This document shows positions 48,173-58,759 of a DNA stretch of 64,000 bases, piece by piece; position 1 is the stretch's first letter; every line of letters begins with the position of its first letter. Under the pieces are notes generated by a model, which was not told the origin of the DNA, made no database searches, and saw only the letters and a list, made by a program, of their open reading frames with translations. The position numbers and the translations under genes were made by a program. The stretch lies in contig JARUPY010000385.1 of the NCBI GenBank assembly GCA_029817715.1, positions 124,001-188,000 on the forward strand, written 5' to 3'. This stretch comes from Melastoma dodecandrum (lineage: Eukaryota > Streptophyta > Magnoliopsida > Myrtales > Melastomataceae).

Positions 48173-49012
48173 CTACCCCGCGACGAGCCGGTCCGCGCCG
48201 GTGAACACCGTGACCGTGTCGGCCCGTGCGATGGCACAGAGCGTGATCCCGTGCGCCCTGGCGCGCTCCAGAGCCAGCGAGGTCGGCGCCGAGATCGCCA
48301 CGATCACGGCGGCGCCCAGGCGTGCGGCCTTCTCGACCATCTCGAACGAGCAGCGGCTGGTGATCACTAGGAAGCCGGCCTGCGGATCGGAGCCGGACCG
48401 CATCAGCGCGCCGATCAGCTTGTCCAGCGCATTGTGCCGGCCGACGTCTTCCCGGACCGCCGCGAGCGTACCGTCGAGGTTCGCCCAAGCTGCGGCATGG
48501 ACGGCCCGGGTCTCGGCTCCAAGCCGCTGGGCCTCATCCAGGGCCGACAGGGCTCGGGCGATCGCCGGGACCGCGAACCGCAGCTGGGGGTCGAGGCGCC
48601 GGTCCGTGCGCGGCAACGCGTTCAAGTCCTCGATGCCGCAGACGCCGCATCCGGTGCGCCCGCTGATCGCGCGCTTCCGGGCGAGATGCTCGCGCAGGCG
48701 CCCCGGGGCCAGTTCGACATGGAGCCGAACCCCGTCCGGTCCGGCCTCGACCCGCGTCTCACGGATCTCGCCAGGCGCCTCGACGATGCCTTCGGTGAGG
48801 CTGAAGCCGTAGGCGAAATCCTCCAGATCGGTGGGTGTTGCCATCATCACCGCATGCGGCACGCTGCCATACACGAGATTTACCGGCACCTCGGCGGCGA
48901 GCGCGCGCATATCCGGCCGCGGCGCGGACCCGGTGTAGGTCACGACCTCGATGGGGACCCGCACCGAGGCGGGCGGAAGGTCCTGAGAGCGGCTTTCCGC
49001 GTCACTCGGCAT
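48173..49012 (-). CDS. fdhD: Formate dehydrogenase accessory sulfurtransferase FdhD
   Basis: This 279-aa protein moves sulfur from IscS to the molybdenum cofactor of formate dehydrogenase. The conserved cysteine pair is Cys122/Cys125 (GRTGCGVCGIEDL); VREDVGRHNALDKLIG and SRCSFEMVEKAARLG are family hallmarks. No formate dehydrogenase subunits are near, but in a methylotroph the enzyme would be elsewhere and essential to formate oxidation. Confidence 0.93.
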   Translation of the reverse strand: MPSDAESRSQDLPPASVRVPIEVVTYTGSAPRPDMRALAAEVPVNLVYGSVPHAVMMATPTDLEDFAYGFSLTEGIVEAPGEIRETRVEAGPDGVRLHVELAPGRLREHLARKRAISGRTGCGVCGIEDLNALPRTDRRLDPQLRFAVPAIARALSALDEAQRLGAETRAVHAAAWANLDGTLAAVREDVGRHNALDKLIGALMRSGSDPQAGFLVITSRCSFEMVEKAARLGAAVIVAISAPTSLALERARAHGITLCAIARADTVTVFTGADRLVAG

Positions 49013-49310
49013 CCGGCACTCCTCCTAAGCACGATCTCGTATCCGGGGGCGGGCCGAGCGCGCAATCCCGCGAGGGACGTCCGCGCTGACCAGGGGTGCG
49101 AACACGCCACGCGGCCCGGCGAAGTGCCGGGAAAGCGCGCGATGCGACGCTTGTGCGGTTGCGCCTCGCCGGCCCTTGTGGTCTGAAGCCCCGGTCGGAT
49201 AATGCCGGGTGACACAACCGGTACTCCGTCACGTCGGTACAGTCCTCCGCGCGGCGGGGACGGCGGAGCCCGGCGGCAGCCAGACAGTTCAGGGGAGCCA
49301 CGAGAGGCAG
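49013..49310. other. 298-bp divergent promoter region of fdhD and the ctaC operon
   Basis: No gene is visible. It must hold the fdhD promoter (-) and the cytochrome oxidase operon promoter (+), but I see no clear boxes or operators. Confidence 0.4.
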
Positions 49311-50150
49311 ATGCGGACGGTGCGGACGATCAACCGGTCACTCTGGAGCCTCGCCGCCTTCGGCGCCCTGCTCTTCCCGACAGCGCAAGCGCAGGCCGGC
49401 GGTTTCGGCCAGCCGATCCCGTGGGAGATGAGCCGGCAGGTCCCGGTCACCGAGAACGCCAAGGACATCCTGAGTTTCGAGATCGGCCTGCATTGGCTGT
49501 CGCTGGCGATCTCGGTCTTCGTGCTGGGCCTCATCCTGTGGTGCGTCTTCCGCTTCGGCGAGAAGCGCAACCCGACGCCCTCGCGCACCACCCACAACAC
49601 CGCCATCGAGGTCGCCTGGACGATCGTGCCGGTGCTGATCCTGGTGGCCGTGGCGATCCCGTCCTTCCGCCTGCTGCGCACGCAGCTCTCGGACCCGAAG
49701 GCCGACATGATCGTGAAGGTCATCGGCCACGCCTGGTACTGGTCCTACGAGTACCCGCAGACCGAGGCCGGCGGCGGCTTCACCTTCGATGCCAATATCG
49801 ACGAGGACAAGCAGCCGCGCCTGCTTCAGACCGATAACGAGATGGTCGTCCCGGTCGGCAAGATCGTGAAGATCCAGGTCACCGCCGCGGATGTGCTGCA
49901 TTCCTGGGCGATGCCGTCCTTCGGCTTCAAGATCGACGCCGTCCCCGGCCGCCTGAACCAGATGTGGTTCAAGGCCGACAAGGAAGGCACCTTCCACGGC
50001 CAGTGCTCCGAGCTGTGCGGCCAGCGCCACGCCTACATGCCGATCGTGGTCCGCGTGGTCAGCGAGCAGGCCTATGCCGACTGGCTGAAGGAAGCGAAGA
50101 CCAAGTACGCCCGCATCGACACCGGCACGAGCTTCGCCGAGGCGCGCTGA
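49311..50150 (+). CDS. ctaC: Cytochrome c oxidase subunit II
   Basis: This 279-aa subunit II of the aa3-type oxidase has a signal peptide (cleavage near AQAGG), two membrane helices (about residues 45-65 and 95-115) and a periplasmic CuA domain with HGQCSELCGQRHAYMP. The ATG at 49311 is preferred over an upstream start at 49209. It opens the operon ctaC-ctaD-ctaB. Confidence 0.95.
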   Translation: MRTVRTINRSLWSLAAFGALLFPTAQAQAGGFGQPIPWEMSRQVPVTENAKDILSFEIGLHWLSLAISVFVLGLILWCVFRFGEKRNPTPSRTTHNTAIEVAWTIVPVLILVAVAIPSFRLLRTQLSDPKADMIVKVIGHAWYWSYEYPQTEAGGGFTFDANIDEDKQPRLLQTDNEMVVPVGKIVKIQVTAADVLHSWAMPSFGFKIDAVPGRLNQMWFKADKEGTFHGQCSELCGQRHAYMPIVVRVVSEQAYADWLKEAKTKYARIDTGTSFAEAR

Positions 50151-50161
50151 GCCCCGGCTGA

Positions 50162-51826
<1,665 letters not shown>

Positions 51827-51836
51827 TAAACACCCC

Positions 51837-51862
51837 GCGAGGGCCGCATCAGCGGCCCTCGC
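51837..51862 (+). terminator. Hairpin after ctaD
   Basis: Arms gcgagggccgc and gcggccctcgc pair perfectly over 11 bases around atca. The following ccttcccc is a pyrimidine tail but not a U run, so partial termination or attenuation between ctaD and ctaB is likely. Confidence 0.5.
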
Positions 51863-52041
51863 CCTTCCCCGGAGGCCGGTTGTCCGACCTCCCGGCAAGG
51901 GCGAGCGTCGAGGGCGATCCGCACGGGCCGAGGGACATACCCTGGGCTCCGCTCACGCCGCGCCTTGGAACACGTCGAATTCGAGACACGACTCGGCCGT
52001 GACGCGCGTGGCCGGGCGCCGGCACAGCAGCGGCAGACGCG

Positions 52042-52992
52042 ATGACGAGCCTGACGAACAGCATCGGACCGAACGTTCCGGCCCCCGCCCTCGCGGCGGC
52101 TGGCGGGGACGTCCCGGACTATTTCGCGCTCCTCAAGCCGCGGGTGATGGTCCTCGTGATCTTCACCGCGCTCGTCGGGATGGTGGTCTCGCAGGGCCAC
52201 GTGCAGCCGATGATCGGCGCCATCTCGCTGCTGGCCATCGCGGTCGGCGCCGGCGCCTCGGGCTGCCTCAACATGTGGTGGGATGCAGACATCGACGCCG
52301 TGATGAGCCGGACCGCCACCCGGCCGATACCGTCGGGCCGGATCACCTCCGAGGAGGCGCTGGGCTTCGGGCTCTTCCTCTCCGTGGCCTCCGTGGTCGT
52401 GCTCGGCCTCGCCGCCAACGTCCTCGCCGCAGCGCTCTTGGCCTTCACCATCGTGTTCTACGCGGTGGTCTATTCGATGTGGCTGAAGCGGGCGACCGCG
52501 CAGAACATCGTGATCGGCGGCGCCGCGGGCGCCCTGCCCCCGGTGATCGGCCAGGCCGTGGTCACCGGCTCGATCGGGATCGAATCGCTGATCCTGTTCG
52601 CGATCATCTTCATCTGGACGCCGCCGCATTTCTGGGCGCTCGCCCTGATCAAGGCCGACGAGTACGCCCGCGCCGGCATCCCGATGATGCCGAACGTCGC
52701 CGGACCCGCCTCCACGCGTCGCCAGATCGTCTGGTATTCGCTGCTGCTCGCGCCCCTCGGGCTGGCACCCGTGGCCCTTGGCTTCGGCGGCCTGCTCTAC
52801 GGGGTGATCGGTCTCGTGGGCGGTCTCGGGATGGTCGCCTTCAGCATCCGCGTCCTGCGTAATCGCGAGGGTGAGGCTGAGCGGCGTGCGGCGCTCGGCA
52901 TGTTCGGCTTCTCGATCCTCTACCTGTTCGCGCTGTTCTCGGCGCTGCTGGCCGAGCAGAGTTTTGGCCTGTTCCGCCCGGTACTGGGCTGA
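52042..52992 (+). CDS. ctaB: Protoheme IX farnesyltransferase
   Basis: This 316-aa UbiA-family membrane enzyme makes heme O from heme B, the first step to heme A for the oxidase. The prenyl-diphosphate motifs [15 protein letters not shown] and RPIPSGRI are visible; [20 protein letters not shown] is the second Asp-rich region. Nine helices are expected. Confidence 0.95.
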   Translation: MTSLTNSIGPNVPAPALAAAGGDVPDYFALLKPRVMVLVIFTALVGMVVSQGHVQPMIGAISLLAIAVGAGASGCLNMWWDADIDAVMSRTATRPIPSGRITSEEALGFGLFLSVASVVVLGLAANVLAAALLAFTIVFYAVVYSMWLKRATAQNIVIGGAAGALPPVIGQAVVTGSIGIESLILFAIIFIWTPPHFWALALIKADEYARAGIPMMPNVAGPASTRRQIVWYSLLLAPLGLAPVALGFGGLLYGVIGLVGGLGMVAFSIRVLRNREGEAERRAALGMFGFSILYLFALFSALLAEQSFGLFRPVLG

Positions 52993-52997
52993 ACGCC

Positions 52998-53162
52998 ATG
53001 CCGGAGCCCGAGATCCAATACCGTCCGCTCACCCCCGAGCAGGAGGCCCGCCGCCGGAAGCGCTCAATCGCGATCGCCCTGGCGCTCGGGGCCTGGGTCC
53101 TGCTGTTCTTCGTGCTGACGATCGTCAAGCTCGGGCCGCAGATCCTCAGCCGGCCACTCTGA
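52998..53162 (+). CDS. 54-aa single-pass membrane protein in the cytochrome oxidase operon (CoxF-like)
   Basis: Translation of this small frame gives a polar N-terminus (MPEPEIQYRPLTPEQEARRR) and one membrane helix (IAIALALGAWVLLFFVLTIV). It starts 5 bases after ctaB and ends 10 bases before ctaG. Small proteins with this layout occupy the same place in many alphaproteobacterial operons and are often called CoxF or left unnamed. A role in oxidase assembly is inferred from position. Confidence 0.8.
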   Translation: MPEPEIQYRPLTPEQEARRRKRSIAIALALGAWVLLFFVLTIVKLGPQILSRPL

Positions 53163-53172
53163 GGAGGGCGCG

Positions 53173-53787
53173 ATGACCGCTCCCCGTGCCAGCCTCGGAC
53201 GCGGCGCCACCCGGACCGCCCTCGCCTGTGCCGGCCTCGCGGTCGGCATGGTCGGCCTCGCCTTCGCGTCGGTGCCGCTCTACGATGCCTTCTGCAAGGC
53301 GACGGGCTACGACGGCACGCCGCGCCAGGGTCCGGCCCTCGCCGCCTCCGCGGCCCGGGCGGACGACAGCATGGTCGTGCATTTCGACACCAACGTCGCG
53401 CCAGGCCTGCCCTGGAAGTTCGCCGCCGAGACCAGCAGCATCGAGGCCAAGCTCGGCGAGACCAAGACGGTCTTCTTCCGGGTCCAGAACACCGGGCCCA
53501 AACCCTCGACCGGCGTCGCCACCTTCAACGTCCAGCCGGGTTTGATGGGCGGCTACTTCGTGAAGATCGCCTGCTTCTGCTTCAACGCGCAGACGCTGCA
53601 GCCCGGAGAGACCCTGGACGTGCCGGTGGTCTTCTACGTCGATCCGGCGGTGCGCGACGATTCAAACACCGCGCATCTCTCCGAGATGACGTTGTCCTAC
53701 ACCTACTTCGCCAGCAAGAACGGCGAGCCGGTGACGGCCGCCGCGGTGGCCAATTCCGGTTCCGCCGGTACGAAGCGCGATTTCTGA
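53173..53787 (+). CDS. ctaG: Cytochrome c oxidase assembly protein (Cox11/CtaG)
   Basis: This 204-aa membrane-anchored copper chaperone builds the CuB site of subunit I. A single N-terminal helix precedes the periplasmic beta domain; the copper motif is CFCF (FVKIACFCFNAQTLQPGE). The ATG at 53173 fits the gagg spacing. Confidence 0.95.
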   Translation: MTAPRASLGRGATRTALACAGLAVGMVGLAFASVPLYDAFCKATGYDGTPRQGPALAASAARADDSMVVHFDTNVAPGLPWKFAAETSSIEAKLGETKTVFFRVQNTGPKPSTGVATFNVQPGLMGGYFVKIACFCFNAQTLQPGETLDVPVVFYVDPAVRDDSNTAHLSEMTLSYTYFASKNGEPVTAAAVANSGSAGTKRDF

Positions 53788-53789
53788 TC

Positions 53790-53815
53790 GCGGGCCCGTG
53801 ACAAAACGGGCTCGC
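53790..53815 (+). terminator. Weak hairpin between ctaG and ctaE
   Basis: Arms gcgggcccgt and acgggctcgc pair over 10 positions with one G-U, around a 6-base loop. No U tail follows, so it probably stabilises upstream mRNA rather than ending transcription. Confidence 0.3.
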
Positions 53816-53940
53816 ACCGACTAAACGTGCAGACAAGCTTGGGCGCGGTCTGTGCCGCGCCCGGCCAAAAGCAAACAGCTAGCAGCGTCAGGCCGGATGC
53901 CGGGAACGGCGCAGGGCGGCGGGTGAGGAGCGACGGGACG

Positions 53941-54804
53941 ATGGCCGAGGCGCACGCCAAGAATCACGACTTCCACATCCTGAACCCGAGTCCGTGGCCG
54001 CTGATCGGCGCCTTCTCGGGCTTCCTGATGGCGTTCGGCGCCGTCTTCTGGATGAAGAGCCTGCAGATCGGCACCCTGACGCCGGGCCCCTACATCTTCG
54101 GCGCCGGCGCGATCGGCGTCCTCTACACCATGTTCTCGTGGTGGAAGGACGTGGCCCACGAGGCGAATTCCGGCGATCACACCCGGGTCGTCCAGCTCCA
54201 TCACCGCTACGGCATGATGATGTTCATCGCCTCCGAGGTGATGTTCTTTGTCGCGTGGTTCTGGGCCTATTTCGAAGCCGCCCTCTACACCGCCGATCCG
54301 ATCCAGGTGTCGCGCGTGGAGTTCACCGGCGGCGTCTGGCCCCCGAAGGGCATCGAAGCGTTCGATCCCTGGCACCTGCCGCTCCTCAACACCCTGATCC
54401 TGCTGACCTCGGGCACCACCGTGACCTGGGCGCACCACGCGATGCTGGAGGGCGACCGCAAGGGCCTGAAGTACGGCCTGTGGCTGACCATCGTCCTCGG
54501 CGTGCTGTTCACCGCCTGCCAGGCCTACGAGTACAGCCACGCCGAGTTCGGCTTCTCGGGCAGCATCTACTCGTCGACCTTCTTCATGGCGACGGGCTTC
54601 CACGGCGCCCACGTGATCATCGGCACGATCTTCCTCGCCGTGTGCCTGTTCCGCGCCTATGCGGGCCAGTTCACCCCGCGCCAGCACCTCGGCTTCGAAT
54701 TCGCCGCCTGGTACTGGCACTTCGTCGACGTCGTGTGGCTGTTCCTGTTCGCCGCCATCTACGTGTGGGGCTCGGGCGTCTTCCACGGCGGCGGCGCGCA
54801 CTGA
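53941..54804 (+). CDS. ctaE: Cytochrome c oxidase subunit III
   Basis: This 287-aa seven-helix subunit III has the conserved [20 protein letters not shown] start, [20 protein letters not shown] and [16 protein letters not shown]. The ATG at 53941 follows gaggagcg. A strong terminator lies 33 bases after the stop, so it ends the main operon. Confidence 0.95.
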   Translation: MAEAHAKNHDFHILNPSPWPLIGAFSGFLMAFGAVFWMKSLQIGTLTPGPYIFGAGAIGVLYTMFSWWKDVAHEANSGDHTRVVQLHHRYGMMMFIASEVMFFVAWFWAYFEAALYTADPIQVSRVEFTGGVWPPKGIEAFDPWHLPLLNTLILLTSGTTVTWAHHAMLEGDRKGLKYGLWLTIVLGVLFTACQAYEYSHAEFGFSGSIYSSTFFMATGFHGAHVIIGTIFLAVCLFRAYAGQFTPRQHLGFEFAAWYWHFVDVVWLFLFAAIYVWGSGVFHGGGAH

Positions 54805-54836
54805 GCTCCATCCCGTCCCTGCATGGCGGACCTGCC

Positions 54837-54861
54837 AAGGGCGGCTTGGGCCGCCCTTTTT
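54837..54861 (+). terminator. Rho-independent terminator after ctaE
   Basis: Arms aagggcggc and gccgccctt (9 perfect pairs) enclose ttgg and run straight into TTTTT. It is the clearest plus-strand intrinsic terminator in the window. Confidence 0.85.
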
Positions 54862-54949
54862 CGTGCGGGCGAGATCCGAATCGCCATATCGGTGGGAGGC
54901 GTCGGGTGCCGCCTGGACGCGGTTTACCGGATCGGTCTGGAGTGTGCCC

Positions 54950-55324
54950 GTGGACCAACGCACGTATTCCCCGCCACCCCCGATCCCGACAGGTCTGCGC
55001 GGCCGCTGCCCGCGCTGCGGTGAGGGCCACCTGTTCAAGGGGTATCTGGCCCTGCGCCCCTCCTGCGAGGCCTGCGGCCTCGATTACGCGAATTTCGATT
55101 CGGCCGACGGGCCTGCCTTCTTCGTGATGTCGATCGTCGGCCTGATCGTGGTCGGCCTCGCCCTGTGGCTTGAGATCACCTACGAGCCGCCGATCTGGGT
55201 CCATGCCCTCGTGGCGACGACCTTGTCGGTCGGCCTCAGCCTGATGCTCGTCCGGCCGCTGAAGGGCATGCTGGTCGCGCTCCAGTACAGCAACAAGGCC
55301 GAGGAGGGGCGCTTCGAACCGTGA
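54950..55324 (+). CDS. DUF983 family membrane protein
   Basis: This 124-aa protein has an N-terminal zinc-ribbon-like part (GRCPRCGEGHLFKGYLALRPSCEACGL, with CxxC pairs at about residues 19-22 and 41-44) and two membrane helices. DUF983 proteins occur next to cytochrome oxidase assembly genes. The GTG at 54950 is preferred because ggag lies 7 bases upstream; a GTG at 54944 is also possible. It overlaps surf1 by 4 bases and comes after the ctaE terminator. Confidence 0.85.
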   Translation: MDQRTYSPPPPIPTGLRGRCPRCGEGHLFKGYLALRPSCEACGLDYANFDSADGPAFFVMSIVGLIVVGLALWLEITYEPPIWVHALVATTLSVGLSLMLVRPLKGMLVALQYSNKAEEGRFEP

Positions 55325-56085
55325 CTCCGTCGGCACCATCGCGGCCAGCCTGGCGCGACCTGATCGCGCCCGGCCTCGCGTCCCTGATCGCGCTGGCCAT
55401 CCTCTTGGGTCTCGGAACATGGCAGCTCGAGCGCAGGGCCTGGAAGGAGGACCTGATCGCCCGGATCCTGCGCCAGAGCCGCGCCGAGCCGGTGGCGCCT
55501 CCTGCGTCCGCCGCCTGGGACCCGGCCCGGGACGAGTTCCGCCATGTGCGCGTCTCCGGCCACTTCCTCAACGACAAGGAGACCCTCGTGCACGGTCTCG
55601 CCCCCGGCGAGACGCCGGGCCGGGCCCTGCAGGGCTACTACGTGCTGACGCCCCTTGTGCGTGAGGACGGCGGCGTGGTCCTGATCAATCGCGGCTTCGT
55701 GCCGACCGAACTGAAGGCGCAATCCGATCGGCGGGACGGCCTGATCGAGGGCGCCACCACGGTCACCGGCATCCTGCGCGCCAGCGAGCCCCGCGGCCTG
55801 TTCGTGCCGGAGGCGGATCCAGCGCGCGGCGAGTGGTTCAACCGGGACGTCGCCGGCATCGCGGCCGCCCGCGGCATCGCGGAGGTCGCGCCCTACCTGA
55901 TCGAGGCCGATGCGGTCGCCGGCCAGACGACATGGCCCCGGGGGGGCCAGTTGCGGGTCGACCTACCCAACAACCACCTGCAATATGCATTCACGTGGTT
56001 CGGCATCGCCGCCTGCCTGATTGCGGTCTTTTCCGTGTTCGCGTGGCGCCGCCTGCACGATCCGGAGGTCGCGCGGCCCGGATAG
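55321..56085 (+). CDS. SURF1 family cytochrome oxidase assembly protein
   Basis: This 254-aa membrane protein has an N-terminal helix (GLASLIALAILLGLGTWQLERR) and a C-terminal helix (NNHLQYAFTWFGIAACLIAV) flanking a periplasmic domain with GYYVLTPL, INRGFVP and NRDVAGIA. It assists heme a insertion into subunit I. The GTG start overlaps the DUF983 stop (GTGA). Confidence 0.92.
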   Translation: MTPSAPSRPAWRDLIAPGLASLIALAILLGLGTWQLERRAWKEDLIARILRQSRAEPVAPPASAAWDPARDEFRHVRVSGHFLNDKETLVHGLAPGETPGRALQGYYVLTPLVREDGGVVLINRGFVPTELKAQSDRRDGLIEGATTVTGILRASEPRGLFVPEADPARGEWFNRDVAGIAAARGIAEVAPYLIEADAVAGQTTWPRGGQLRVDLPNNHLQYAFTWFGIAACLIAVFSVFAWRRLHDPEVARPG

Positions 56086-56297
56086 CAGAAACCCGCACCG
56101 CAGACGCCCACGCGAAGAAAAGTATCGCAGGACCACGCCGCAAAAAGGCAACGCGTTCCTTTGACCTGCGCGCATCACGTCGGAATACTTCCCGTGTTCT
56201 TCAGTGATCGCCCAGGCTCTGCATGTTGTATTCAGTTCGCGGCGATCTTGCTCGGACAACACGGCGCGTCCGCGTCGGACTTGCGAGGTAACGCCGA

Positions 56298-57413
56298 ATG
56301 ACCAGTCCCAATGCCCACGAGACGCGGCCCGACCCGATCCGCTTCGCCTACTGGGTGCCCAACGTTTCGGGCGGCCTGGTGATCAGCAAAATCCCGCAAC
56401 GCACGAGTTGGGATGCCGATTACAATCGCAGGCTTGCGCAAATCGCTGAGGAAGCGGGCTTCGACTACGCGCTGACGCAGATCCGCTTCACGGCCGGCTA
56501 CGGCGCCGAGTATCAGCACGAATCGGTCGCCTTCAGCCACGCGCTGCTGGCGGCGACCACGAAGCTGAAGGTGATCGCCGCGATCCTGCCGGGTCCGTGG
56601 AACCCGACCCTCGCCGCGAAGCAGATCGCCACGATCGCGCAGCTGACGGAGAACCGCATTGCGGTGAACATCGTGTCGGGCTGGTTCTCAGGCGAGTTCC
56701 GGGCCATCGGCGAACCCTGGCTCGACCATGACGAGCGCTACCGCCGCTCGGAGGAATTCATCCGCAGCCTGCGCGGGATCTGGACCCAGGACAACTTCAC
56801 CTTCCGCGGCGATTTCTACCGCTACAGCGACTACACGTTGAAGCCGAAGCCGGGGCAGCCGCTGCCGGAGATCTTCCAGGGCGGATCCTCGCGGGCGGCG
56901 CGCGACATGGCGGCCCGCGTCTCCGACTGGTACTTCACCAACGGCAATACACCCGAGAACATCCGCATCCAGGTCGACGACATCCGGTCCAAGGCGGCCG
57001 AGACCGGCAACAGACCGCGGATCGGCGTGAATGCCTTCGTGATCGCCCGCGATACCGAGGAAGAGGCCCGCGCCGTCCTCCAGGAGATTATCGACAACGC
57101 GGATGCGGAGGCCGTGAACGCGTTCGGGCACGAGGTGAAGAACGCCGGCAAGGCCTCGCCGGAGGGCGAGGGCAACTGGGCCAAGTCGAGTTTCGAGGAC
57201 CTCGTCCAGTACAACGATGGCTTCCGGACCAATCTGATCGGCACGCCCGACCAGATCGCCGAGCGGATCCTGGCCCTGAAGGATGCCGGCGCCGACCTGG
57301 CGCTGCTCGCCTTCCTGCATTTCCAGGAAGAGGTCGCCTATTTCGGCACGCACGTGATCCCACGGGTGCGCGCCCTGGAGGCCGCCCGCGAGACGCGAGC
57401 CGAGGCGGCCTGA
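56298..57413 (+). CDS. sfnG: Dimethylsulfone monooxygenase SfnG (LLM-class flavin enzyme)
   Basis: This 371-aa luciferase-like FMNH2-dependent monooxygenase matches SfnG in its N-terminal FAYWVPNVSGGLVISKIPQR, RFTAGYGAEYQHESVAFSHA and VVSGWF-like region (NIVSGWFSGEFRAIGEPW). SfnG converts dimethylsulfone to methanesulfinate, allowing use as a sulfur source. It needs a reduced flavin supplied by a separate reductase not in this window. It is followed by sfnB, 47 bp downstream. Confidence 0.88.
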   Translation: MTSPNAHETRPDPIRFAYWVPNVSGGLVISKIPQRTSWDADYNRRLAQIAEEAGFDYALTQIRFTAGYGAEYQHESVAFSHALLAATTKLKVIAAILPGPWNPTLAAKQIATIAQLTENRIAVNIVSGWFSGEFRAIGEPWLDHDERYRRSEEFIRSLRGIWTQDNFTFRGDFYRYSDYTLKPKPGQPLPEIFQGGSSRAARDMAARVSDWYFTNGNTPENIRIQVDDIRSKAAETGNRPRIGVNAFVIARDTEEEARAVLQEIIDNADAEAVNAFGHEVKNAGKASPEGEGNWAKSSFEDLVQYNDGFRTNLIGTPDQIAERILALKDAGADLALLAFLHFQEEVAYFGTHVIPRVRALEAARETRAEAA

Positions 57414-57460
57414 TCGCCATCCTTGGCCCCGTTCAAGTCCTGTCCTGATGAGGTTGAGCC

Positions 57461-58717
57461 ATGACCATCGCCGTCGATGCGCGCACGCTCGCGCCGGAGG
57501 GCCGGCAGGGCGCCCCCGGGCCCGCGCGCCCGTCTTCACCCGCCCACGTCATCCGTGACGACGCCGAGGCGCTCGCGGTCGCACGCAGTCTCGCGGCCGA
57601 GTTCCGCGCCGGCGCCTCGGAGCGCGACCGCAACGCCGTACGGCCGCTCGCCGAACTCGATGCCTTCTCGCAGAGCGGGCTGTGGTCGATCAACGTACCG
57701 CGAGCCCATGGCGGCCCCGAAGTGTCGTACCGGACGCTGGCGCAGGTCATCGCCATCATCGCGGCGGCCGACCCGGCCATCGCGCAGATCGCGCAGAACC
57801 ATCTCGGCATCGTCGCGGCGATCCGGACCGTCTCGGACGACGCGCAGAAGCGGCTGCTGTTCGGGGAGGTGCTGCGCGGCACCCGGTTCGGCAACGCCTT
57901 CTCGGAGCGCGGCACCAAGCGGGCGGCGGATTTCGACACGCGCTTCACCGATGGCGGCGACCATGTGGTGGTACGGGGCCAGAAGTTCTACGCCACCGGG
58001 GCGCTGCTCGCGCATCTCGTGCCGATCGTCGCCCTCGATGCCGAGGGCCGGGCTTGGTACGCCATCGCCGAGCGGGACGCGCCGGGCCTGACAGTGATCG
58101 ACGATTGGTCGAGCTTCGGCCAGCGCGGCACCGCGAGCGGCACCGTGCTGATTGCGGATGTCCGGGTGCCTAAGACCCATCTGGTCCCGGCCTGGAAGGG
58201 CTACGAGGCGCCGACCGCGGACGGCGCCGTGTTCCAGATCATCCAGGCGGCGGTCGATGCCGGGATCGGCCGGGAAGCGCTGGACGACACGATCCGTTTC
58301 GTGCGCGAGAAGGCCCGCCCCTGGATCGACAGCGGGCTGGAGCACGCCGCCGACGATCCCTACACGATCCAGGCCATCGGCGACCTGACCATCCGCCAGC
58401 ACGCCGCAGAGGCCCTGCTGGATCGCGCGGGGCTCGCTCTCGATGCGGCGGTGGTGCAGCCGAATGCCGAGAGCGTGGCGGCCGCGCAGCTCGCCGTGGC
58501 CGAGGCGAAGGTGCTGACCACCGAAGTCGCCCTGGCGGCATCGAACAAGCTGTTCGAGCTGTCGGGCACGCGCTCGACCCTGGCGGCCGAGAATCTCGAC
58601 CGGCACTGGCGCAACGCGCGGACCCATACGCTGCACGATCCGGTCCGGTGGAAATACGCCATCATCGGCAACCACGCGCTGAACGGCGTCGCCCCGCCGC
58701 TCCACGCCTGGAGCTGA
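57461..58717 (+). CDS. sfnB: SfnB family sulfur acquisition oxidoreductase
   Basis: This 418-aa protein has the acyl-CoA dehydrogenase fold of the SfnB/DszC-like flavin monooxygenases: SAL helical start, GNAFSERGTKRAADF, the FAD-domain RGQKFYATGALLAH and C-terminal LFELSGTRSTLAAENLDRHWRNARTHTLHDP. It follows sfnG and is expected to act with it in sulfur scavenging. The exact substrate of SfnB is unproven. Confidence 0.87.
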   Translation: MTIAVDARTLAPEGRQGAPGPARPSSPAHVIRDDAEALAVARSLAAEFRAGASERDRNAVRPLAELDAFSQSGLWSINVPRAHGGPEVSYRTLAQVIAIIAAADPAIAQIAQNHLGIVAAIRTVSDDAQKRLLFGEVLRGTRFGNAFSERGTKRAADFDTRFTDGGDHVVVRGQKFYATGALLAHLVPIVALDAEGRAWYAIAERDAPGLTVIDDWSSFGQRGTASGTVLIADVRVPKTHLVPAWKGYEAPTADGAVFQIIQAAVDAGIGREALDDTIRFVREKARPWIDSGLEHAADDPYTIQAIGDLTIRQHAAEALLDRAGLALDAAVVQPNAESVAAAQLAVAEAKVLTTEVALAASNKLFELSGTRSTLAAENLDRHWRNARTHTLHDPVRWKYAIIGNHALNGVAPPLHAWS

Positions 58718-58725
58718 CGCCCGCT

Positions 58726-58755
58726 CCGCCGCCGCGACTCAGGCCGCGGCGGCGG
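58726..58755. terminator. Perfect hairpin between convergent sfnB and the cation efflux gene
   Basis: Arms ccgccgccgcg and cgcggcggcgg (11 perfect pairs) surround an 8-base loop in the 42-bp gap between the two stop codons. It can serve both directions. Confidence 0.55.
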
Positions 58756-58759
58756 CGCC

